A DNA stretch of 64,000 nucleotides, from NCBI RefSeq assembly GCF_030052815.1, contig NC_079498.1:74944992-75008991 (forward strand), read 5' to 3'. This DNA comes from Hevea brasiliensis (lineage: Eukaryota; Streptophyta; Magnoliopsida; Malpighiales; Euphorbiaceae). The notes under the pieces were generated by a model. It was not told the DNA's origin. It saw only the letters and a list, made by a program, of their open reading frames with translations, and searched no databases. This document shows positions 44,931-55,371 of the stretch, piece by piece (the stretch's first letter is position 1; every line of letters starts with the position of its first letter). The position numbers and the translations under genes were made by a program.

Positions 44931-45627
44931 TTACAAAAACTGAAATTTTTGAAATGCTCCTAGGAGAACTTGAATTGTGGTTGGCAATTAATGCCAACAA
45001 CTTTATAAACCAAAATATGGTATGAACATGAATTTGGAATTTGTGTTCCTATTATTTATGGAATAATCAAAATTTAGTATGAATAGTATTGTGAATAGTA
45101 ACCACAATGACACAAAATGCAAAGGACCAATACCTAAGATGTTAATATGCCTACGTATGTCTAGTTATGATTGGTTTGGATAGGTTGACATGCCAATAGG
45201 GTTCTGACTTGCAGTATTGCTTATGGCTCCGTGCCATTTTGTGATTTGTGGCTTTTATTGCCATTTTGTGATTTATGGCTTCTATCCATTTCGTTGATCT
45301 TTGATATATGAGGCTTTATGCCCAATTGATATTATGGCTCTTTAGCTATTCTGTTACACACCTGGCAGACACTATGTAACTGATGGTGTGACGGCCCGTG
45401 GTACTTAATACCCAATGCTAGTTTACCCGTTTATCCAGTCCAGTCAACTTTTATAGGTTACTTGGACATTAAAGTAAGTCCTAAAAATTTCCTAATAAAT
45501 AATGAATATAAAAACCATTAAATTAAATATATTATAAATAGTTATCAAAAATACATTCTGTGTAGAAAAATAGTATAATTTCCTTTTTTGTAATTATTTA
45601 GTTTATTTTTATATTATATTTGCACCA

Positions 45628-45667
45628 CTAAGCATTATGCTTAACGCATTGCTTTTTGCCATGCGTT
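45628..45667 (+). other. twin hairpin in Gypsy-3 3' LTR
   Basis: Stem 1 is ctaagca (45628-45634) with tgctta (45638-45643). Stem 2 is aacgca (45643-45648) with tgcgtt (45662-45667), a perfect pairing in which the G-C of the sister stems is A-T. Confidence 0.62.
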
Positions 45668-46213
45668 GGTAATAGAGACCAGGAGAGAGAGCCTAGTAGA
45701 CTTTAGATTGGGACTTTGGGAGTATTTGAGTTCAGTGTCACCATCCTCTGCAGTGCATTTTAGTAGGACCCGCTAGACTTTATTAGTGATTTTATATTTT
45801 GTATTCAGACATTAATTTTGTCATGTAAATTATGAATTCATGTAATTATTTGTAAATTATGTAAATTAATGAAATTTGAGTATTTCATTTGTAAAATTGA
45901 GCATGAATGATATTATAGATTTGTATTGAGAATAGAGATCAAATGATTGTTTGAAAAATTTGAGATGATATTTGAAATTGTGAAAAATTTATATGTTTGA
46001 AATTATTGTTGAGATTTTAAACAGGTGGAAAATTGTCAAATTGTTAATAAATTTGGAGAAACTCCATCGGTTTCTCCGATTAAATGAGTGAACTTAAATT
46101 AACAAAAATTAAATTTAATTACCAGGAAATATAATAAGATAAGATAAGGTGCTCCGGTATAAAATGTAGCATGCCTTGCTCGGCTACACTGTAAACGGGT
46201 AAGGGGTGTTTCA

Positions 46214-47071
46214 TGATGACTCTTGGGCTTAGCACAGAAGGCTTGCACATACTAGCATGGATCTCTTACAAACTTGAACAAGGATGAGCTAGTTGATGGG
46301 CTACCAAAGATCAAGTTTCAAAAAGATAAGGTATGTGATGCATGCTAAATGGGTAAGCAAGTCAAGAGCTCTTTTAAATCTATTCATAAGGTATCCACTT
46401 CTAGACCTCTTCAATTGTTGCGTATGGATTTGTTTGGTTCTCCTAGAGTAGCTAGCTTAGGTGGTGCATATTATGCTTTTGTGATTGTTGATGACTACTC
46501 TAGGTATACTTGTGTTTCATTCCTTGCTCATAAAGATGAATGTTTTGATGTTTTTGAGAGATTTTCAAAAAAGGTACAAAATGAGAAAGGTTTTCAAATT
46601 TCTTCTATTAGAAGTAATCGAGGTAGAGAATTTGAAAATGAGAAATTTGAAAAGTTTTGTAACTCACTATGGATAACTCATAACTTTTCTTCTCCTAGAA
46701 CTTCCCAACAAAACAGTGTTGTTGAAAGAAAAAATATAACTCTTTTAGATATGGGGAGGACTATGTTAAATGAATAAACTTGCCTATTTATTTTTGGGTA
46801 GAAGCCATTAATACAGCTTGTTATGTTTCAAATAGAGTTTTCATTAGACCTTTTTTTGAAGAAAATCACTCATGAGCTATGAAATGCGAAGAAACCTAAA
46901 GTAGATTATTTTAGAGTTTTTGGATGTAAATGCTTTATTTTGAATACTAAAGATAATCTAGATATGGCTCTAAAACTAATGAAGGTATCTTATTGGGGTA
47001 TTCTATATCTGGTAAAGCATATAGAGTCTTCAATAAGAGAACTTTAATTATTGAAGAGTCAATGCATGTTG
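46214..47071 (+). pseudogene. SIRE-like integrase
   Basis: A damaged pre-integrase part (LTNLNKDELVDGLPKIKFQK, VCDAC) precedes a 142-codon ORF (46349-46777) covering the core: LLRMDLFGSPRVASLGG with the first Asp, YYAFVIVDDYSRYTCVSFLA, then ISSIRSNRGREFENEKFEKF and NSVVERKNITLLDMGRTM with the Glu. The second catalytic Asp (normally RSDHG) is Asn, so strand transfer would fail. A TAA follows in LNE-stop. The remainder (KVDYFRVFGCKCFIL type) is frame-broken up to 47071, where the solo LTR enters. Confidence 0.85.
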
Positions 47072-50000
47072 TGTAACACCCTCCCTGTAGCAACTCCGTA
47101 CATTCTACTGTTCCGGTGACTAGTGTCAGTCCGGACAGCTAGAACATCCGGAAAAATATTTAAACTAAAGTGAGGAACCATAATTAACTCAAATATTAAT
47201 AAGAAAAATTTAGAAAAATTTTAGAAATAAAATACAACTAAGTTGAATGAGCCGGTGCCCTAGCGATGGGTAACCCAGTGGGAAGTTGCGATTCTCGCAA
47301 GTAGGAGACCTAGACCTAGGGAAAAATTCATAAAATAATTTTTGGGACTCCAAAGAAGAGTCATTGAGGTTTCTATGGCATTCGAATGCCAAGAAAATAC
47401 TTAGAAAAATTTTTCAATCGGTACAGACAATTTTGGCCCGTTGAGCCAAACGGAGGGCATTTTGGTCATTTCGCCTTCAAAAGTGATTTTTGGCCGACTT
47501 GTCCAGTTAAGTAAATAATTATTATGATATAAAATGTGAATAAATATTACTAAAAATTGAATTGAAAATGAGTAGAAAAGAAAAGAAAAAAAATGAATTA
47601 AATGGGAATTTATGACATCATATGATGTCATTAGTGTGCCTTCACCCAATTACATGTTGACACATGGCATAACTTATCTTAAAGAGACAAAATGGGCTGA
47701 AAATGAACAAAAAAACAGATCCCTCTCTCCCTTTCTTCTTCCTTGCCGTGAACCCTCTCCCATTCTCACCATTATCAAGCTTTTAAAGCTTGCTTTCTCT
47801 CACTTTTACTCAACAAAACCCTAATCTAGAAACACAAAAAAGTCTTCTTACACCTTGGAGATTCTTTTGGGAGTAAAAATAAGAAGAAAGGAAGAATTTT
47901 AGCAAGTGGGAAAAATCTCACTCCATAGAGGTTAGTGACTTAAACTTAAATTTCACTTTAAATTCATGTATAACAATTATGAATGAGTGCAAATGATAAG
48001 GAAATTGATGGAGTACCATTTGCATGTAAACCCTAAGTTTTGGTAGCCTTGGTTGGGCAATATTTTGATGATTTTAATGAAGTTAAAAAGGGTAGTATGG
48101 CTGCCCACAATATGTCTCTTTTATGTGGATTGATGAACTGCAATCCTAGTGCATGGCTTGAAATGTTGAGTTAGGGTTTGGAGTGGAGAAATGGGACTTT
48201 GACCATGTGATGATGAAAATGAGTATTAATGGTTAATTAGTGACCATTTAGTTCTGTTTAAACCAAAAATGAAGTGTGTTGAGGGATGGGATTTAGGTTT
48301 AGTGTGGCTGCCCTAGGTGACCTGTAGAATTGGACATGAGTCCAACAGGTTTGGGCAGCCATAACTTGAATTGTAGAGGTTCAATTGGTATTTGGCCAAT
48401 TGGAAATGAAACTAGACACATAATGGCACAACTTTGGTAAAGAAACCATGCCCATAAGACCAAACTAAGTGGATCAAAAGCTTGCCCCAATCCAGGTGAC
48501 CTGCAGTCTATTTCTGCAGAATGACTAAATAAACAGTGTTTGGTCATTTGGCCATAACTCAGTGTAGAATGGTCCAATTGACCTGAAATTTTACGCACAA
48601 CAAGCTGAGATATATACCAACAACTTTCATGAAGAAACCTAACCCAAATTATGACCAGAACCTATCCAACAAGTGAGTTGAAATCACTGTTCACTACACT
48701 GTAGATATGGTCAGTCCAGAAAAATTTCAATCCGGCCAGTTGTGGTTTTTAGACCATAACTTGAGCTAAAAAACTCCAAATCGAGTGATTCAAAAAAGGA
48801 AATTCAACTAGACAAAATAAGGAACAACTTTCATGTTTATCATTTTTCCAAATTCCCACTGCAACAGTAACTAATCGAACAGTAAACCCAAAGCTTGAAA
48901 ACTGAAAATTCTGTCCAATTCACATTAAGCTTAGAGATGGTATTGGCAACCAATACCAACAAGTTTAAAATGCAAAATGTGGTATGTTGATGATATTTAA
49001 ACTAATTTACCTATTGCAAATGCAAAAGTCAACATTTTGATTGACCAATAAAATGAATAGTAATCATAAAAATTCAATTTCAAAGAATTACATAAATGAA
49101 AAGTGTTAAATGCCCTAGTAGGCCTAATGTGATTGGTTTGGATAGGTTGGCATGCCAATAGGGTTCTGTTAGCAGTACTGCATATGGCTTCATGCCATTC
49201 TGTATTTCATGGCTTTCCATGCCATTCTGTGACATAATAGCCTTTGGCTATGATATTGAGTTGTTATACTCGGGTTTAATCCCCGATAATTATTACAGCT
49301 TATTAGCTGTTCTGTTGCACACCGGGAGACACAATGTGACCGATGGTGTGATGGTCCGAGGTACTTAGTACCCAGTACTAGTTTACCCGTTTATCCAGTC
49401 CAGTCAACTAGTATAGGTTACTCGAGCAATATTAATAAATCTTACCAAACTTTAATCGAATAATATTGCAATAAATATTTGAAATTAAGTCTACCAAAAA
49501 TGTAAACATACATTCTGCATACATGTTATTATTTTATTTTATTTTATTTTATATTGTCACCACTAAGCAGAATTGCTTAGAGCGTCGCTTTTGCCACGCA
49601 CAGGTACTGGAGAAATAGTTGGGGAGTCCAGCAGACCTCATACAGGGTGAGTTTTCATATCTGCACTCAGAGTTCAAAGTCACCTCACAAATTGCAGTGC
49701 ATTGGTAGGACATTGGGCTACCTAAGTTTGTTGTATTTGTGAACTTTTGTTATGTATATTATAAACTCATGTAATCATATTTTTGCTGTAATTACCTATG
49801 AGCTGTGTTCAGAAATAAATATGAGTATTTCTCATTGAATTGGGTGTGATATGAGATGAATGTGAATTTTGAGATACTGAATTGATTTGAGAAATTGTTG
49901 AAAATGTTGGTGGTTGACTGAGATTGAGATTATAATTATATTGGAAGTGTTTTTAAACAGGTTCAGAAGAACTGTTTTCCAATTTATAGCCGGCACTCTG

Positions 50001-50161
50001 CCGGATTTTCTATAAAATTTGCGAAAAAATTTAGATTTATCAAAAATTATAAACAAATGAATAAAAAGGGATTAATTGAAATTGAAACATGAATTGGTGT
50101 TCCGACACACTGAGCAGCATAACTTGCTCGGCTACACTGTAGACGGGTAAGGGGTGTCACA
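47072..50161 (+). repeat. solo gypsy LTR inside the SIRE-like element
   Basis: The 3090-bp LTR (TGTAACACCC ... GGTGTCACA) is flanked by the 5-bp duplication tgttg (47067-47071 and 50162-50166). The copia reading resumes directly after it (SMHVV then FDEA). No internal gypsy sequence remains, so it is most simply a solo LTR left by LTR-LTR recombination. It resembles the Gypsy-2 LTR most. ORFs such as 48299-48598 and 49832-50056 are treated as chance. Confidence 0.93.
49563..49599 (+). other. twin hairpin in the solo LTR
   Basis: Stem 1 is ctaagca (49563-49569) with tgcttag (49574-49580). Stem 2 is gcgt (49582-49585) with acgc (49596-49599), plus an inner gc/gc pair around tttt with a C-C mismatch. 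Confidence 0.6.
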
Positions 50162-52035
50162 TGTTGTATTTGATGAAGCTAACCCCTTTGGTCCTAGAAA
50201 GGATATTTCTTGTGATGATGATATTGTAGATAATTTTGATGAGTTGACTCTTGAAAATCCTCAATCTAGTGAAAATCAAGATCAACTCAATGAAGATCCC
50301 TTGAAGGATTTGGGAGATGATGAAGTTGAAGAGTAACAAGGTCAACTAGTTCCTCATATAGGAGTTCAACAAGATCTACCTAAAGAATGGTCCTTCAAGA
50401 AAGATCATCCTAAGGACCTAATCATTGGTGATACATCAAAAGGGGTAACAACTAGATCCTCTCTTAGAAATATATGTCATAACCTTGCATTCATTTCCCA
50501 AATAGAACCTAAGAGCATAAATGAGGCCATAAATGATGAGGGTTGGGTACTTGCAATGCAAGAGGAACTCAATCAATTTGAAAGAAATAAGGTTTGGACC
50601 TTAGTTCCTAGGCCAAAGGATCATCCATCCATAGGTACCAAATGGGTGTTTAGAAATAAGTTAGATGAAGATGGAAACATAATTAGGAATAAGGCTAGGC
50701 TAATAGCCAAAGGCTATAACCAAGAGGAGGGCATTGCCTATGATGAAACTTTTACTCCTGTAGCTAGATTAGAAGTTAATAGAATTTTGCTTACATATGC
50801 ATCATACATGAATTTTAAACTTTTTCAAATAGATTTTAAAAGTGCTTTTCTAAATGATTTTATTGATGAGGAGGTATATGTTGAGCAACCTCCTAGTTTT
50901 GAAAATCATGAATTTCCAAACCATGTTTCTAAATTGACTAAAACCTTGTATGGTTTGAAACAAGCTCCTAAAGCTTGGTATGAAAGGCTTAATAACTTTC
51001 TTTTGCAAAATGGTTTTTCAAAAGGAAAAGTTTATACAACTCTTTTGTTAAAAATTATATAAATGACATCCTTGTAGTACAAATATATATTAATGATATT
51101 ATATTTGGTGCTACTAATGAGCATTTGTTTAAAAAGTTTGCTAATACCATGAAGAGTGAGTTTGAAATGAGCATGATGGGAGAACTCAAGTTCTTCCTTG
51201 GGCTTCAAATCAAGCAAGCTAAGAATGGCATCTTCATCAACCAAGCCAAGTAGACCAAAGAATTGATCAAGAGGTTTGGGATAAAGAATAGTAAGCCAAG
51301 TATAACTCCAATGAGCACAAACACCAAACTTGACAAGGATGAAAAGGAAAATCGGTGGATGAAAAGCTCTATAGAGGTATGATCGGTAGTCTCTGATATC
51401 TCACAGCTAGTAGACTGGATATCATATTTTCTATATGTTTATGTGCACATTTTCAATCACATCCTAAGGAGTCTTATTTGCATGCTGTTAAATGAATTCT
51501 AAAATACTTGAATGGTATATCACATTTAGGACTATGGTATGTTAGAAATGCATCTTTTGATTTATATTCCTACTCAGGTGCTGACTTTACCAGAAGCATC
51601 ATTGATAGGAAGAGTATTTCAGATACTTGTCAACTTCTAGGACATTCTTTAGTTTCTTAGTGTAGTAAGAAACAAAATCCAATTGCACTTTCCACGGTCG
51701 AAGCCGAATATGTGGCTACGAGTCTTTGTTGTAGCCAAATTATTTGGATCAAACAATAATTAAAGGACTTTAAAGTGTCTCTTGATCACATTCCTATTAG
51801 ATGTAGTAACACAAGTGCAATCAATTTGACCAAAAACCCCATACAACATTCTAGAACCAAACATATAGACATTAAACATCATTTTATACATGATCATGTA
51901 TTGAATGGTGATATTGTTCTTGAATTTGTTAATACTAATCACCAATTAGCTGATATATTTACAAAACTTTTATGTGAAGATAGGTTTAATTTCATTAAGA
52001 GAGAATTAGACATGCTTGATAACTTTGAGGCTTGA
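50162..52035 (+). pseudogene. SIRE-like reverse transcriptase and RNase H
   Basis: After an acidic linker (NFDELTLENPQSSENQDQLN), a 168-codon ORF at 50556-51062 gives the RT start: WTLVPRPKDHPSIGTKWVFR, GYNQEEGIAYDETFTPVARL, KLFQIDFKSAFLNDFIDEEV and LTKTLYGLKQAPKAWYERL. The catalytic YVDD is YIND (about 51085-51098), losing the first Asp. Stops follow at NQAK-stop-TKELIKRF and others. 51775-52035 is the RNase H end (INLTKNPIQHSRTKHIDIKH, LADIFTKLL) with its own TGA at the normal polyprotein terminus. The apparent ATG/GTG start upstream of 50162 lies in the solo LTR and is artificial. Confidence 0.87.
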
Positions 52036-53355
52036 AATTATGATGATTCAATGTGTACATGCTTTTTAAAAATTCTTGTTCAATTGTTGTATTTTTGGTG
52101 TTTTAAGATTTGTCTTAATGTTCTTCATGTCTTTATGTGTTTGAAGTTTCATTTACTCAAAAAGAAAAGATTTTTGTAGTTGGTATTATCTTAAAAGTGT
52201 ATTTTTAAAATTTTAGACATAGGCATTTTAGGCAGCCGAAAGTCCTTGTTCTGGCTACAGAACCTTTAAAATCTCTTTTCAAAATCGGGCAGTAGCTAAA
52301 GCGGCAGCCGAAAACCTTAGTTCCAACAGTCGAACCTGGCTTCCTAAAACCCCTAAACTCCATTTTCTTTGACATTTTAGCCGCCTATCTCCCTTTTATC
52401 TCTCTTTAATTAATCTTCATGTTATACAATGTTAATTGATCTGAGCTGGCTCAATGTTATTTGTTTGGCTGCTATATGTATGTATGTGTATATATATATA
52501 TATATGTTTATGGTGGTATGGATTCTATAGACCAAAGTTGAGAATTTGCCTAATTTAAGTCATTAGTCTTGCTTGGTGTGAGTTAGATTTCTTTTCACTT
52601 ATTAGTTCATACCTATGCTTGCTTTATGATGTTGCTTATATATTTATGATTTACTATTCACATGAACATAATATTGGTATTGTTCACATGAAATCCTATT
52701 CAGATGATATTGTGGAAATATGTATGCTGCTAAAATTGTTTTTATCTTTTTTGGCATCAAGCATGTAATTTTATTTTTAGCTATAAGATATAATTTTCTT
52801 AATGTCTCATATTGATAAAATTGATAAAGTAGTTCAATTGTGTACTTTATTATGTGGATCAATTATCATATTTGCAAAAGTATTCATATACTCATGTTGA
52901 CTGTAACAACACTATACAAACAAGTAGAGTTTCATTTGTGACTTTCATATGAGAATGCTTAGTTTTTGTTATAATGTTATTGTTTTACTACAAGCATTTG
53001 CTTGTTTATGCCAAAAAATGAGCCTAAAATTTATGTTTGTGTACCCTATTGCTAGCTTATTGTTCTTGATCAAATTTTTGCAAATTTACCTAAACTATGT
53101 CTGTCTAGTTCTTTTATGCAAAATGTCTTTTGAAAGTGTATTTGAACTAGTTTTGGTACTTCTTTCTTGACTTTGGCACTATGACATCATTTTCCTTATA
53201 CTCGTGTGTTTTGAAATGTTAATGAACATTGAGTTTTTTTTTTCTCCTTGAGAGTGCTTGAACAATGTCCTTCATAAGAGCTTAAGCTTTTGGCACGGTG
53301 GCAAGCGCTCAATCCTACAATCCAAAAGAAGGGAAATATATATTTTGAAGTATAT

Positions 53356-53650
53356 TTTTTGATGATGCCAAAAGGGGGAGATATATAGCTAATGGATGTA
53401 TAATTCCAAATTCTAAGCTTTATAAATGATATATACATGTTATACATGTTTTTTAATGAGATATATGTTTTTGGTATATTGATATGACGCTTTTTTGATG
53501 ATGCTAAAAGGCAGAGATATATAGCTAGTGGAAGTATAATTCCATATTCTAGGCTTTATTCATGATATACACATGTTGTACATGCTTTTTAGTGGGATAC
53601 ATTCTTTTTAGTGGGATACATATTTTTTGTATATTGATATGATGCTTTTG
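53356..53650 (+). repeat. tandem 140-bp duplication with purine tract
   Basis: Two copies begin ttttgatgatgccaaaaggg (53357) and ttttgatgatgctaaaaggc (53493) and run through tatagct, aattcca and ggctttat blocks to tattgatatgac or tattgatatgat. The second copy holds an extra short repeat, ctttttagtgggataca, twice. Each unit carries a polypurine-like run before atatatagct. Confidence 0.7.
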
Positions 53651-53894
53651 ATATATTTATAATACATATTCTGAATTATTTTTTATATAGAAATACATTT
53701 GCATCATTATTCATCTGGAACTCATGACATTGCATTCATTGAGTCAAAGTCTCTCTTATGTGCTCGCCAAATTCTAATTATTAAGGCATAAATTATTTTT
53801 GAAAGGGGGAGTACATTAAGGGGGAGAATTTTCTGAAAAATACACACTTCACTTGCGCTTAATTTTCCTCATCCACTAATCGTTGGTCATCATC

Positions 53895-53907
53895 AAAAAG
53901 GGAGAGA
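53895..53907 (+). other. SIRE-like terminal polypurine tract
   Basis: aaaaagggagaga lies just before the LTR start TGTTAAACC at 53909. Further purine tracts lie at 53370-53380, 53802-53811 and 53818-53826. Confidence 0.75.
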
Positions 53908-53908
53908 T

Positions 53909-55371
53909 TGTTAAACCTAAGGTCTTAATCCATGTGTTGATAATAATAAACAGTTAGTGTGCCACTAATCTACCTTGTAAGTGTTTGTGTTGAGTTTGTA
54001 GGCTCAAGACTCAAAATTGTCAAATTGCTTCAAATTAAGGTTAAAGAAGAGTAAGATAAGGAAGCAAACATTTATGGGATCCTACAATGTAATTTTATAT
54101 CTTGTAAATCTCATTTAATTAATTGTATTGGCTCAAGTCTAGGTGGTACTAAGAAAATCATGTTTAACTTTGTTTTCACCTAATTCTTTATTAAGGGAGA
54201 ATTAAATAAATTTTTAATTTTTCAAAAATGTAAAATTAATTCTTTTAAAGTGTTTTCGTTGAAAAGTTTATAAAATTAGCTTTTCAACCATTCAAATGGA
54301 TTGAAAATCCGAGTTTGGATCAAAAAGTTATGAGTTTTTAATCTCTAAATTTCTTAGTGTCTCTATTTGTAACTTTTTCTTGGCCAAGGGGGGAGTAAAA
54401 TGAAATTTTCACTTTTGAGAAATAAAAAAATTGTTATGAAAGTGTTTTCATTAAAGAGTTTATCAAATTAGCTTTCCAACGGCTCAAACGGATTGAAAAT
54501 CCAAGTTCAAATGAAAAAGTTATGAGCTTCGGAAGCCTAAGTGCCCTTTTTGTGCCTCTTATCCAGAAAGCACTTCAACAGCTGAAAGTGGAAACTTCGA
54601 TAGCCAAAGTTCAGTCCTTAAATGATGGGTTTTGAGTGTTTAAATCCATTTTGTCCAAAGAGCATTGCAGCAGCTAAAAGTGGAAACTTCGACAGCCGAA
54701 AACTCACTTTTTAAATGATGTTTTTTGGCGCTCCAACCTTCTGCAGCCGAAGTAAATGACTTCGGTAGCCGAATTTGGATTTCTACAACTCCATAAAATA
54801 GAGTTTTTGGTGGTTGAATGGCTATATTTGCATTTAATATACCCCCAACGGTTATTTTCTTGCCAAAAAGTATAAATAGAGGCTATTTATGACTAAAACG
54901 AAAAAAACAACCATTTTCTTTGAGATTTTATTATGTCAAAAGATTTTTCCTCTTCTCTCTCCAGAATTTGAGCTACCGTAATTAATTGTTGAGAGCTTCA
55001 TATTTAAGCCATAATTTCTTGGTTCAGAGAGTTCATTCAAGGTTGTTGTAAACATTTATTGTTGCTTGAGTGTGATAGAGCATTAAATTGCTCTTGAGTG
55101 TAAAAGGATTTGTAAAAGAGCAAACATTTACTCTTGTAGTGATTGTAAAGAGTTTATTCTTGACTCAAAGAAGAATTTTAGTAGAGCTAACTCTTAATGA
55201 GGGCTTTGAGTAGAGGACGTAGGTTTGGGATAGCCGAACCTCTATAAATTTCTTGTGTTCATTCTTCTTTTCTCTCTTCCTTGTGCTTATTCTCAAAATT
55301 CCTTCTTAGCCTTCAAATTTTTTAATTAACACCCAATTCACCCCCCTCTTAGGTTGCTACAAGGGACAACA
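53909..55371 (+). repeat. SIRE-like 3' LTR
   Basis: This is a 1463-bp LTR starting TGTTAAACCTAAGG with a likely end at GGGACAACA (55371). No partner LTR is in the window, so the right edge rests on the CA end and on the start of an unrelated AT-rich inverted repeat there. It has internal repeats of about 90 bp at 54249 and 54441, and a shorter pair at 54572 and 54665. Confidence 0.75.
54871..54879 (+). promoter_or_regulatory. TATA box in the SIRE-like LTR
   Basis: TATAAATAG is followed by aggctatttatgac, about 500 bp from the LTR end, a normal position for an LTR promoter. Confidence 0.55.

Larger units (their letters stand above)
37917..46213 (+). mobile_element. Gypsy-3, chromovirus with truncated 5' LTR
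   Basis: This plus-strand Ty3/gypsy element has a 346-bp 5' LTR remnant, primer site, gag, protease, RT, RNase H, integrase with chromodomain-like end, polypurine tract and a full 3103-bp 3' LTR. The right edge lies in the SIRE-like copia; 46214-46218 (tgatg) would be its target site but the left copy is lost. It cannot be active: the RT active site is changed and there are many stops. Confidence 0.9.
43111..46213 (+). repeat. Gypsy-3 3' LTR
   Basis: The 3103-bp LTR starts TGTAACGCCCTCACTTTAGG and ends GGGGTGTTTCA. It is the closest full-length relative of LTR A and LTR C. It holds the triplicated module (44390-44930), short atggctt/gccattttgtgat tandem runs (about 45225-45300) and the twin hairpin (45628-45667). 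Confidence 0.92.
52036..53908 (+). other. post-pol region of the SIRE-like element
   Basis: About 1.87 kb lies between RNase H and the 3' LTR. SIRE-type elements can carry an envelope-like ORF here, but I see no convincing one; the 73-codon hydrophobic ORF at 52949-53170 is weak. It contains gcagccgaa-type motifs also found in the LTR (52235-52330), a short TA run (about 52488-52505), a duplicated block (53356-53650) and several purine tracts. Confidence 0.65.
46214..55371 (+). mobile_element. SIRE/Maximus-like copia, 5'-truncated and split
   Basis: This is the 3' part of a second copia lineage, on the plus strand: integrase (46214-47071), RT and RNase H (50162-52035), a long non-coding tail with several polypurine tracts (52036-53908) and a 3' LTR (53909-55371). 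A solo gypsy LTR interrupts it. Gag, protease and 5' LTR are not in the window; Gypsy-3 abuts its left end. Lineage is inferred from the pol sequence style, the long post-pol region and the multiple ggggag tracts. Confidence 0.82.

Noticed and set aside
50154..50336. ORF that appears to start just before 50162
   Set aside because: Its first codons lie in the solo LTR end; the real copia frame is continuous with the integrase side before 47071.
52949..53170. Hydrophobic 73-codon ORF in the place of a SIRE envelope-like gene
   Set aside because: Too short, no partner domain, and AT-rich DNA readily gives Leu/Phe-rich ORFs.
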